Of a stretch of DNA of 8,288 nucleotides, positions 1 through 7,778 are shown in pieces. The translations under genes were made by a program, and so were the position numbers. Source of the stretch: Rhodobiaceae bacterium. Its GTDB lineage: Bacteria > Pseudomonadota > Alphaproteobacteria > Micropepsales > Micropepsaceae. The stretch lies in the NCBI GenBank assembly GCA_009885515.1, contig VFKO01000028.1, forward strand, positions 1-8,288. The letters run 5' to 3'. Below the pieces are notes generated by a model that worked only from the letters and a program-made list of their open reading frames with translations, was not told the origin of the DNA and did no database searches. Numbering within the stretch: the stretch's first letter is position 1; the number at the start of each line of letters is the position of its first letter.

Positions 1-1
1 C

Positions 2-703
2 AATGTCGTTGCCATTCACCGCGGCGGCCTGCACACGGTTTACAGTATCGGCCCCGATCAGCATCTGGCGGCTGCGTTTTACCGCAACACCATCATTCAC
101 TTTTTTGTCAATGCGGCGATCATTGAACTGGCGTTGCTCAAAGCCAGTGAACAAAATGGTGAACGCGAGACCGCCTTTTGGGACGAGGCACTGCGGCTGC
201 GCGATCTTTTGAAATTCGAGTTTTTTTTCAAGGACAAGACTGCGTATCGCTCTGGCATCGAGGCTGAACTCAAATTGCAAGTGCCTGCGTGGCGCGAGGC
301 GTTGGGCGGCGGACGCGATCAGGTTTTGGTCCTCCTCAAAACGCTTCGGCCCATGGCTGCACCAGGTGTGCTGCGTTCATTCTTCGAAGCCTACGTAGTG
401 GTTGCAGACACGCTGGACGCGCACGACCCCGGCGCCAATTTCGATGAACGCAAGTTTTTGACTGCGTGCGGCAATATTGGCCGGCAATACATGCTGCAAA
501 AACGGATTCAAAGTGCGGAGTCGGTGTCGAAACATCTGTTCCAGACCGGACTGCAGCTGGCGCGCAATCAGAAACTGCTCGACATGACCGACAACATGGC
601 GGCGCGGCGTACGGCGTTTGCGGTCTCGCTACGCGATATCATGCGGCGGATCGATACGATCGAAGCGCTGGCTGCCGAACGCGACCGCGAGCGGCCGCGT
701 TAG
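2..703 (+). CDS. plsB: Glycerol-3-phosphate 1-O-acyltransferase (PlsB family), C-terminal part
   Basis: This is the 3' end (233 codons plus TAG) of a gene that begins before the window. The frame is open from base 2, so the first ATG at 134 is internal and not the start. PlsB acylates sn-glycerol-3-phosphate at position 1 at the inner membrane, making lysophosphatidate, the first step of phospholipid synthesis. The recognisable part is the block HRGGLHTVYSIGPDQHLAAA followed by FYRNTIIHFFVNAAI, which matches the conserved region after the catalytic domain in long GPATs of proteobacteria and mycobacteria. Near the end, GRQYMLQKRIQSAESVSK is also typical of the family's C-terminus. The catalytic HX4D motif lies upstream and is not visible, so activity cannot be judged. 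The gene runs tail to tail into the HAD-PlsC gene with overlapping stops, putting the enzymes of two consecutive steps side by side. Family assignment is from recalled motifs and is fairly secure. Confidence 0.9.
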   Translation, partial: NVVAIHRGGLHTVYSIGPDQHLAAAFYRNTIIHFFVNAAIIELALLKASEQNGERETAFWDEALRLRDLLKFEFFFKDKTAYRSGIEAELKLQVPAWREALGGGRDQVLVLLKTLRPMAAPGVLRSFFEAYVVVADTLDAHDPGANFDERKFLTACGNIGRQYMLQKRIQSAESVSKHLFQTGLQLARNQKLLDMTDNMAARRTAFAVSLRDIMRRIDTIEALAAERDRERPR

Positions 704-2250
704 GGCTTTCGCTTTTTCTTCAAGCCCAGCAATTTGCGGCCGCCGTCGGGCCAGTCTTCCAGTGTCGCGACGTAGAGATCGCGCACGGCCTCGATTCTTT
801 CTTCGAGGTCGTCGAGGGTCCAGTCGTGGGTGGAGATGGGCGGCAGGACGGTGACTTCGATCGTGCCGGGACGCATGAAGAAGGCGTCGCGACTGCCGAT
901 GTCATCGGCGTTACGGATGACTATGGGCACGATGGGAATGCCTGCCGTCATGGCGATGCGGAAGGCGCCCTTCTTGAAGGGCAGGACCTCGCGCGTTTTG
1001 GCGCGGGTGCCTTCGGGGGCGATGACGATGGAGATGCCTTCGCGCGTCAGCGTGGTGACCTGCTTCAGGGCTTCGACGGATTTCTTGGCGTCGGAGCGGT
1101 CGATGAAGGCCACTTTCATCAGGCGGCCTGCGGGGCCCATGATGGGATGACGTTCAAGCTCCTTCTTGGCGACGCCGCTGAAATCGACCCGGACAATCTT
1201 GCCAACGATCAGCGCGTCGAAGTTGGTGCGGTGATTGAAGATGAAGACGGCCGGGCGATGCGACCACAGGTGCTCTTCGCCATCGACATTGATTTTCACG
1301 CCGGCGAAGGCGTGAAGCACATCCGTCAACGCGGGCGTCATCACATTCATGGCGGCGCGAACATCGTTGTTCAGGAACCCTGCGGCCGCTGCGAGGGCGG
1401 CGATGGGACCTGCAGCGGAGAGTGCCGCCACTGTGCGCCCGACGGTTTCCAGGCTTGGCCTGCCCCGGCTGTTGAAGCGCAAGACGGGCCAGTTGTAAGC
1501 GCGCGCCACGCCTTCCAGGCCCGATTGCGGGTTGGTGGGGCGCGGGTTGCCGACGCTTTTCATGAGAGGCACTTCTTCATTGCCGTCGGCATAGGCGTAA
1601 GAACGCGTGAGATCGAGGCGCAATTTTTTGGCAAGCGTTTTGACGGCGTTGGCTTTGCCTTCACCCCAGAGTGGAGCTGCCAGCGGTCTGCCGGTCATGC
1701 GGCCATCGACGACTTCGAAGCGCGTACAAAGAACGTTTTCGATGCCGAGATAGCGCGCGGGCGGTTCGACCTGAAATGGAGTCGCGGACGATGCCAGGAT
1801 CAGCGTATGGCCTTTGGCGCGATGAGCGTCGATGCGGCGCTTCATTTCGGGAAACAGGCGATCGACGATGCGCGCTTTGAACAGCTTTTCGCCTTCGATC
1901 ATCAATTCACGTTCGTTGCGGCCTTTCCAGTTGGCGGCTGTGAACGCGATCAGGTCGTTGAAACTGGCAGCGCCCAATGCCCCGCGCACCGCAATATTTG
2001 CAAGACCCAAAAATTCACTGGCACTAACCTGACCACGCATGATGCGGGCCTGGGCCATGTCGAGCGCGGAGTAGCCCGCGATGAGTGTGCCATCAAAATC
2101 AAAGACGGCAGCAATCGATTTGCCGGATGGTCCTTGTTCTATTTCTTCGATGGAACCGGGGCGCGCGGGCTTGACGGCTTGTGCCGGTTTGCGCGGCCTC
2201 GCCGTCAATATTTTTTTGACCAGTGCTGGCTTTTCTAGTTCGGCGGTCAT
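700..2250 (-). CDS. plsC: HAD-IB phosphatase fused to 1-acylglycerol-3-phosphate acyltransferase (PlsC)
   Basis: A 516-residue two-domain protein. The N-terminal half is a HAD-IB phosphatase: nucleophile motif DFDGTL (51-56), SSATPF (154-159), the lysine in GEGKAN, and the acidic motif ADGNEE (221-226), where the usual final Asp is Glu. After a hydrophobic stretch (about 274-293) comes a complete PlsC acyltransferase with NHRTNFD (catalytic H340 and D345), FIDR (382-385), PEGTR (412-416) and IPIVPI (438-443). PlsC converts lysophosphatidate to phosphatidate at the membrane; the HAD domain's substrate is unknown. The order and the ADGNEE...VGNPRPTNP segment resemble M. tuberculosis PlsC (Rv2483c), annotated as phosphoserine phosphatase/PlsC. 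I chose ATG 2250 because GAGGGG lies just upstream. An in-frame GTG at 2271 would add seven residues. The C-terminus is lysine-rich (KKKRKP). It converges on plsB with a 4-base overlap. Confidence 0.93.
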   Translation of the reverse strand: MTAELEKPALVKKILTARPRKPAQAVKPARPGSIEEIEQGPSGKSIAAVFDFDGTLIAGYSALDMAQARIMRGQVSASEFLGLANIAVRGALGAASFNDLIAFTAANWKGRNERELMIEGEKLFKARIVDRLFPEMKRRIDAHRAKGHTLILASSATPFQVEPPARYLGIENVLCTRFEVVDGRMTGRPLAAPLWGEGKANAVKTLAKKLRLDLTRSYAYADGNEEVPLMKSVGNPRPTNPQSGLEGVARAYNWPVLRFNSRGRPSLETVGRTVAALSAAGPIAALAAAAGFLNNDVRAAMNVMTPALTDVLHAFAGVKINVDGEEHLWSHRPAVFIFNHRTNFDALIVGKIVRVDFSGVAKKELERHPIMGPAGRLMKVAFIDRSDAKKSVEALKQVTTLTREGISIVIAPEGTRAKTREVLPFKKGAFRIAMTAGIPIVPIVIRNADDIGSRDAFFMRPGTIEVTVLPPISTHDWTLDDLEERIEAVRDLYVATLEDWPDGGRKLLGLKKKRKP

Positions 2251-2270
2251 CGGCCCCTCGACGCTCGTCA

Positions 2271-2289
2271 CTTGAGCCTAAACCTCAAG
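2271..2289. repeat. Inverted repeat at the 5' end of the HAD-PlsC gene
   Basis: A perfect 6-bp inverted repeat (cttgag, 7-base spacer, ctcaag) sits 21 bases upstream of the chosen ATG and touches the alternative GTG codon. It overlaps the weak -10 candidate, so it could be an operator half-site pair or a small RNA hairpin in the leader. It is short enough to be chance. Confidence 0.35.
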
Positions 2290-2304
2290 CGCATGGCCGG
2301 TCAA
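2275..2304 (-). promoter_or_regulatory. Possible promoter of the HAD-PlsC gene
   Basis: Read on the minus strand, TTGACC (2304-2299) is followed after 18 bases by TAGGCT (2280-2275). The -35 is good and the -10 is poor. The predicted transcription start near 2268 would leave a short leader carrying GAGGGG before the ATG at 2250. That fits the ATG better than the upstream GTG. This is an inference from consensus matching only. Confidence 0.3.
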
Positions 2305-2364
2305 AGTGAATGCGCGAAGAACATAGGCAAGAAATCGTAAAAAATCGAAAACACGGGCGGCGTC

Positions 2365-2389
2365 GCCGGTTAGCAGGCGCTTAACCGGC
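2365..2389 (-). terminator. Stem-loop at the end of the methyltransferase gene, possible terminator
   Basis: A perfect 8-bp stem (gccggtta/taaccggc, 9-base loop) overlaps the methyltransferase stop codon. On the minus strand the T-rich stretch TTTTCGATTTTTT follows only after about a dozen GC-rich bases. It is therefore not a textbook intrinsic terminator, but it is placed correctly to separate this gene from the HAD-PlsC gene 130 bases further on. Confidence 0.4.
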
Positions 2390-3211
2390 CGGAAAATCCG
2401 CTACGAGTGCGGGCCTGGCTGGCAACTTGTCCAGGAGCGCGATCAATTCGCCGCGGGCCTGGGCGTTCGACAGCTGGTGGCGCTCGGCCAAGATAAGCTC
2501 GTTCTTGAGCGAGTGTTCCAGGCCCACCAGCTCTGTCACCCTGACCTTGTAGCCGTTGGCTTCGAGGTAGAGAGCGCGGATCACGTTGGTCAGGTTGCTG
2601 GCAAATTCACGGCGCTGGATGGGATGGCGCCAGAGCTGGTGCAGGGGATGTCGGGACTGGTCTTCGAGCTGGCGTGACACTTCCGCCTGGCAGCAAGGTA
2701 CGAGTGCGACAACCCGGGCTTTGTGGCGCAAGGCAAAATTGATGGCGTCGTCAGTGGCTGTGTCGCAAGCGTGCAAGGCTGTAACCATGTCGATCTTACC
2801 GTCGAGAGAAACCTCGCCGATGTTTCCCGAAACAAAGGTCATGCGATCAAAGCCGCTGAGGCGCGCGAGATTTTCTGCGGCCTCCATCAATGGGCCGCGC
2901 GCTTCGATGGCAATCACCGCAGCGTCCGGTTTCGAGGCGAATATCAGGTCGTAAAGGATAAAGCCCAAATAGGATTTTCCAGCACCGAGGTCGGCAAGAC
3001 GGACAGCGGCGGTTTCTTCAAACAGGCGATCCAGTGACGGGCGTAACACTTGCACCAGATGAAGGACCTGCTTCAGCTTGCGGCGGGAATCGGCGTTCAG
3101 CGCCCCGTCACGGGTTACAATATGCAGGGCTTTCAACAATTCCACAGACTGGCCCGGCCAGAGATCCTTCAATTGGTCCTTTGACTGGTTGGGTTGTTTC
3201 GATTTACTCAT
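2381..3211 (-). CDS. Class I SAM-dependent methyltransferase (Methyltransf_32 / METTL25-like)
   Basis: A 276-residue protein with a Rossmann-type methyltransferase domain in its middle. Visible motifs are the SAM-binding motif I ADLGAGKSYLGF (73-84), the acidic residue after beta-2 in AIEAR (E103), ALHACDTATDDAI (145-157) and VPCCQ (171-175). The pairing of LHACDTATD with a PCC motif is characteristic of the Methyltransf_32 group, which includes eukaryotic METTL25/RRNAD1 and uncharacterised bacterial proteins. The substrate is not known to me, so only the general chemistry (methyl transfer from SAM, cytoplasmic) is claimed. The N-terminal 60 residues are polar and lysine-rich, with no signal peptide. 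ATG 3211 has no clear Shine-Dalgarno sequence (C-rich directly upstream), but no later Met fits. The gene is divergent from the FecR gene with a 39-base gap, so the promoters must lie inside each other's coding starts. A stem-loop covers its stop codon. Confidence 0.88.
   Translation of the reverse strand: MSKSKQPNQSKDQLKDLWPGQSVELLKALHIVTRDGALNADSRRKLKQVLHLVQVLRPSLDRLFEETAAVRLADLGAGKSYLGFILYDLIFASKPDAAVIAIEARGPLMEAAENLARLSGFDRMTFVSGNIGEVSLDGKIDMVTALHACDTATDDAINFALRHKARVVALVPCCQAEVSRQLEDQSRHPLHQLWRHPIQRREFASNLTNVIRALYLEANGYKVRVTELVGLEHSLKNELILAERHQLSNAQARGELIALLDKLPARPALVADFPAG
3181..3208 (+). promoter_or_regulatory. Possible promoter of the FecR-domain gene
   Basis: TTGACT (3181-3186) and TTTACT (3203-3208) are separated by 16 bases, matching the sigma-70-type consensus at 5/6 and 4/6 positions. 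The expected start near 3215 gives a leader of about 35 bases to ATG 3251, with AGGG at 3237-3240. The promoter would lie within the first codons of the divergent methyltransferase gene, as the narrow gap requires. Confidence 0.4.
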
Positions 3212-3250
3212 GGGGGTGTCGTCTACACGGTCAGCCAGGGCGTTGCGAGT

Positions 3251-3961
3251 ATGAAGTTGACGCGCCGTGATGCCTTGCTGGCCACCGCCGCACTTGCAGC
3301 ACTCAGCGCGTCCCCGGCAATCGCCGAAACCGGCGAGGACGGGATCGGCGACGTGGAAGATATCGTCAACTATGGCTGGTCGACGATGGAGCCTGAACCG
3401 CGCTCGGAGATCGAGTTCGAAGATACGGTTTATCTGAACGAGGTGGTTGAGACCGGCGAAGAGAGCGCGCTTGTTATCACGTTCTCGGACGGATCGAAGT
3501 TGACGCTGGGCGAAAGCGCCAGGGTTGTGATCGACAAGTATGTTTACAGTCCGGCAGGCAGCGATAGTTCGCAGGTGCTGACGCTGACGAAAGGCGCTTT
3601 CAGGTTTCTCTCCGGCGCCATGCCAAAAGCGAATGTGCAGATCAAAACACCCGCCGTCTCGATCGGCATTCGTGGCACCGAACTCATCTTCGATGTGGCT
3701 GACGACGGTGAAACCGAGATGTCGGCAATCTCAGGCGAAGCCGATTGCACGGACGGCGCTGGCGAGACCTTGACGGTTACCATCGACGAGTCGGTGCTTG
3801 TTGGCGCCGACCGGAAATTCCGGGGCCGGGTCCGGCGCTTTAGGCATAAGTCACGCTCAATTGCGATTGCCGAGGGTTTGGGCGGCGCGCGCAAACGCTG
3901 GCGCATTCGCAAAGTCCGGCGTCGGCGCGTGGTCAGGCGTCACCGGCGCCGCAATAACTAG
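3251..3961 (+). CDS. Exported FecR-domain protein with arginine-rich C-terminal tail
   Basis: A 236-residue protein. The N-terminus MKLTRRDALLATAALAALSA has a twin arginine (R5-R6), a hydrophobic core and an AIA cleavage site before E26, so Tat export is likely though the motif is not perfect. Residues about 58-185 form a FecR domain: DTVYLNEVVETGEESALVI, FSDGSKLTLGESARVVI, TLTKGAFRFLSG and KTPAVSIGIRGTE are the usual landmarks. FecR domains sense or bind in the periplasm, but no transmembrane anti-sigma half, FecI-type sigma factor or TonB receptor is nearby. This is therefore the stand-alone soluble type, of unknown role. Residues 187-236 hold 20 Arg and 4 Lys, while the mature body 26-186 is strongly acidic (32 Asp/Glu against 9 Lys/Arg). 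ATG 3251 is preferred over the in-frame start at 3194, which would place 19 residues before the signal and overlap the divergent gene. lepA follows after 75 bases. Confidence 0.85.
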   Translation: MKLTRRDALLATAALAALSASPAIAETGEDGIGDVEDIVNYGWSTMEPEPRSEIEFEDTVYLNEVVETGEESALVITFSDGSKLTLGESARVVIDKYVYSPAGSDSSQVLTLTKGAFRFLSGAMPKANVQIKTPAVSIGIRGTELIFDVADDGETEMSAISGEADCTDGAGETLTVTIDESVLVGADRKFRGRVRRFRHKSRSIAIAEGLGGARKRWRIRKVRRRRVVRRHRRRNN

Positions 3962-3992
3962 GCGCGCAAGGCTCTAGAATCCAAGGCATTTT

Positions 3993-4020
3993 GCCGCTCG
4001 ACAGGGCGGGTGCGAGCGGC
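3993..4020 (+). promoter_or_regulatory. RNA hairpin in the lepA leader
   Basis: A perfect 8-bp stem (gccgctcg/cgagcggc) with a 12-base loop ends 16 bases before the lepA ATG. The loop contains AGGGCGG followed by an in-frame GTG at 4010. No T-run follows, so it does not look like a terminator for the FecR gene. It may affect initiation or mRNA stability of lepA; the function is inferred only. Confidence 0.4.
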
Positions 4021-4036
4021 TATCTCCTCGCCCTCC

Positions 4037-5839
<1,803 letters not shown>

Positions 5840-5868
5840 GGCGCTTGGCTAGCGAACACAAAAATACT

Positions 5869-6010
5869 CGTCATCACCGGCCTTGTGCCGGTGACCCAGT
5901 CGGCGCGTGTCTACGCGACGGAATGGCATTCTGCTCGGAAATGCGGCGAATCTTTCCGCCGCGCCGACGCGCGGCGGCTGGGTAGCCGGGACAAGAGCCC
6001 GGCTATGACG
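5869..6010. repeat. Palindromic intergenic repeat element (about 142 bp)
   Basis: An imperfect long inverted repeat fills the front of the lepA-GH19 gap. The outer arms (5869-5899 and 5978-6010) both begin CGTCAT and carry CTTGT when read inward. Each arm is itself a hairpin: tcaccggc/gccggtga (5874-5894) and tagccggg/cccggcta (5983-6005), both perfect 8-bp stems. The similarity continues inward: 5894-5920 matches the complement of 5957-5983 at 21 of 27 positions. Only about 36 central bases are unpaired. The arms look like the dispersed 'CGTCAT..CCGG..CTTGT..CCGG' palindromes found between genes in many Alphaproteobacteria. There is no credible gene inside it. It could also act as a transcript-end structure for lepA. 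Confidence 0.75.
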
Positions 6011-6175
6011 GGAGTTTTTGCGTTTGATGTTTCGCACCATCACAGCTGCGGTTGTGTAACACTGACCACAAGTTGCCGTGCGCGCAGTCCGGAAGCATTT
6101 GTGCGCAAGCGATCACACCGCGTTCGGCCTCGGCTGGGTTACAATTCGTCGCATCACTGATTCGTCCATCGGTGC
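6011..6175. other. Leader region of the GH19 gene without identified gene
   Basis: Between the palindromic repeat and the GH19 ribosome binding site I see no gene, tRNA or strong terminator. TACAAT at 6140-6145 could serve as a -10 box, but no acceptable -35 lies 16-18 bases upstream. The start of transcription for the GH19 gene is therefore unresolved. Confidence 0.5.
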
Positions 6176-6180
6176 AGGAG
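6176..6180 (+). promoter_or_regulatory. Ribosome binding site of the GH19 gene
   Basis: AGGAG with 9 bases to ATG 6190 is the clearest Shine-Dalgarno sequence in the window. It fixes the start at 6190, although the frame stays open upstream to about 6052. Confidence 0.75.
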
Positions 6181-6189
6181 AACCCTCCC

Positions 6190-7098
6190 ATGCTGACCAA
6201 GGCTCAACTCACGTCCATTTTCCCCAAGGCTGTCGATTCTGATCTCCAGGCCTTTATCAGTTTCGGAGAGCAGGCTTTGAGAGAGTCTGGCATTTTGCAG
6301 GGGCTAACGCGGCTGCAATATTTTCTGGCGCAGCTGGGGCATGAGTCCAATGGGCTGACGCACCGCGAGGAAAACCTGAACTATTCCGCGACGCGGTTGA
6401 TGGAGATTTGGCCGAGCCGGTTTCCGACGTTGGCGATTGCGCAGAAGTATGATCGTGACCCCGAAAAGCTCGCCAACTTCGTTTATGGCGGGCGCATGGG
6501 CAATGTGAACCCGGGCGACGGCTATAAATATCGCGGGCGTGGTTACATCCAGCTGACGGGGCGAGAGACATATCGCGAAATCGGCAAGGTCGCGGGGCTG
6601 GATCTGGAAGGCAGTCCTGAACTGGCGGCCAAGCCCGAGAATGCGATCAGGATCGCGTGCGCCTTCTGGACGTGGAAAAAAATAAATCCGTCCTGCGACG
6701 TGGGCGACTTCACCGCGGTGACCAAACGGATCAATGGCGGGACAAACGGACTGACGGACCGGTTGGAGTGGTTGAGCAAGGTGCAGGCCGTGGTGAAGGT
6801 GGCGCCGGCGTCTTCGACATCCACGCCGGCGGTGAGCCAGCCGCCCGTCACCACGCCTGCCAAGCCGCAGCCCAAACCGCAGCCCAAACCGCAGCCGAAC
6901 GAGAGTGCGGTAAACTTGTCGAACACTGCCGTTCTGGAGGCGCAGAAAAAGCTGACGCGGCTTGGGTACTATCAGGGCGTCATGGACGGCATTTATAATC
7001 AGCTTTTGCGCGCGGCGCTGTGGGCGTTCCAGAAGGACGAGGATCTGCCGCAGACCGGACGGCTGGATACACGCACGCGCCAGGAGCTGAATGTTTAG
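6190..7098 (+). CDS. GH19 chitinase/endolysin-like hydrolase with peptidoglycan-binding domain
   Basis: A 302-residue, three-part protein. Residues about 1-200 are a glycoside hydrolase family 19 domain of the phage endolysin type. The first catalytic Glu is likely E52 in QLGHESNG, the second probably E60 or E61 in HREENLNYS. FVYGGRMGN (97-105), GDGYKYRGRGYIQLTG (109-124) and KRINGGTNGL (179-188) are family landmarks. A Ser/Thr/Pro linker with KPQP repeats (about 204-240) leads to a PG_binding_1 domain (about 246-302: VLEAQKKLTRLGYYQG, DGIYN, AFQKDEDLPQTGRLD). Such enzymes cleave beta-1,4 glycosidic bonds of chitin or, in endolysins, peptidoglycan; peptidoglycan is the more likely substrate here. 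There is no signal peptide and no holin, tail or other phage gene nearby, so it is either a domesticated lysin or exported unconventionally. AGGAG supports ATG 6190. Its TAG stop overlaps the stop of the convergent MOSC gene. Confidence 0.9.
   Translation: MLTKAQLTSIFPKAVDSDLQAFISFGEQALRESGILQGLTRLQYFLAQLGHESNGLTHREENLNYSATRLMEIWPSRFPTLAIAQKYDRDPEKLANFVYGGRMGNVNPGDGYKYRGRGYIQLTGRETYREIGKVAGLDLEGSPELAAKPENAIRIACAFWTWKKINPSCDVGDFTAVTKRINGGTNGLTDRLEWLSKVQAVVKVAPASSTSTPAVSQPPVTTPAKPQPKPQPKPQPNESAVNLSNTAVLEAQKKLTRLGYYQGVMDGIYNQLLRAALWAFQKDEDLPQTGRLDTRTRQELNV
6862..6897 (+). repeat. 12-bp tandem repeat coding the KPQP linker
   Basis: About three copies of a 12-base unit (aagccgcagccc, then aaaccgcagccc, then aaaccgcagccg) encode KPQPKPQPKPQP inside the GH19 protein, residues about 225-236. 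The unit is in frame, so copy-number change would lengthen or shorten the linker without a frameshift. Confidence 0.8.
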
Positions 7099-7760
7099 CG
7101 GTTGAGCGCTGCGGCCAACCGCTTGTGCAACCCCTCGCGCCACGCGCCCGACAGTGCCGGGGCGGCGAGGACTTTTTCTGCCACGTCGCTCATCACGCGC
7201 GGGTGATAGACGGCGATGAAGGCTTCGCGGACCGATGGTTGGTTTTCCCTGGTGTGGAGGCGCGCCAGAGTGCCTTTCAGCGGGGCTGAGCCTGGCTGCA
7301 ACACGCGAAAATACCATCCCGTCCGTGTACTGACGGTCATGCGAGCAGGAAGATCTTCGCGGCCGGTGAACATGGCGAATTTGAAACAGGGAGCGCGGGG
7401 CTGGCTGACCTCGAGGATGACCTGGCCCCAGGCGAACTGATCGCCGATGCGGATCGCGTGTTCGTCCGCACCTCGCAGGGTGAGGTTTTCGCCGAAGGAA
7501 GCCGGTGCGGCGTCGAAGCCCGCTTCGGCTTTCCACCACGGCCAATGATCAGCCGGATAGGCGTAGACGGCTTTGTCCGCGCCGCCGTGGACGGTCAGAT
7601 CGGCCTGGCCGTCGCCTGCTATGTTGGTGGTGTCGACGTCCACTGTGTCACCCCTCAGCGGCGATTTGCGAATGCCGCTAAACACGGGCTGGCCCTGCCA
7701 ATGCCCCAAGGGGGCGGGTTGACCGGCACTGACCGCCAAGAGTTCGAGTGCGAGACTCAC
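7095..7760 (-). CDS. MOSC domain protein, YiiM-like
   Basis: A 221-residue cytoplasmic protein of the MOSC (molybdenum cofactor sulfurase C-terminal) superfamily with the YiiM layout. Visible landmarks are KSPLRGD (32-38), GDGQADLTVHGG (49-60), KAVYAYP (63-69), FGENLT (89-94), IGD (105-107) and QPRAPC (120-125), whose C125 is the conserved cysteine. TRTGWYFRVLQPG (146-157) starts the helical C-terminal '3-alpha' region. E. coli YiiM uses molybdenum cofactor to detoxify N-hydroxylated bases such as 6-N-hydroxylaminopurine. That role is plausible here but not shown. The start is GTG 7760 with no clear Shine-Dalgarno; a TTG at codon 8 is an alternative, since many relatives begin near LLAVSAGQP. 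It lies 18 bases after the small membrane protein gene on the same strand, suggesting an operon. Its TAA overlaps the GH19 stop in TTAG. Confidence 0.9.
   Translation of the reverse strand: MSLALELLAVSAGQPAPLGHWQGQPVFSGIRKSPLRGDTVDVDTTNIAGDGQADLTVHGGADKAVYAYPADHWPWWKAEAGFDAAPASFGENLTLRGADEHAIRIGDQFAWGQVILEVSQPRAPCFKFAMFTGREDLPARMTVSTRTGWYFRVLQPGSAPLKGTLARLHTRENQPSVREAFIAVYHPRVMSDVAEKVLAAPALSGAWREGLHKRLAAALNR
7097..7123. other. Stem-loop at the GH19/MOSC convergent junction
   Basis: A perfect 8-bp stem (agcggttg/caaccgct) with an 11-base loop begins within the GH19 stop codon and lies in the last codons of the MOSC gene. No T-run follows on either strand. It may be a weak bidirectional end structure, or simply coding sequence. 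Confidence 0.35.
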
Positions 7761-7778
7761 GCGCGCTTTATAGCGGGG

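Noticed and set aside
466..2238. A 590-codon open frame on the plus strand opposite the HAD-PlsC gene
   Set aside because: Its product is low-complexity and resembles no family, while the minus strand encodes two complete enzymatic domains. It is an antisense shadow of GC-rich codons.
3194..3250. Upstream start for the FecR gene
   Set aside because: It would put 19 residues before the twin-arginine signal and overlap the divergent methyltransferase start.
6117..6145. Sigma-70 promoter with TACAAT as -10 for the GH19 gene
   Set aside because: No acceptable -35 box at 16-18 bases and no extended -10 TG; too weak to call.
5885..6200. Short open frames on both strands in the lepA-GH19 gap
   Set aside because: They lie in or across the palindromic repeat, lack ribosome binding sites and have no recognisable product.
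6304..7545. A 413-codon minus-strand frame spanning GH19 and MOSC
   Set aside because: It crosses two well-supported genes in other frames and gives an Arg/Pro-rich sequence without motifs.
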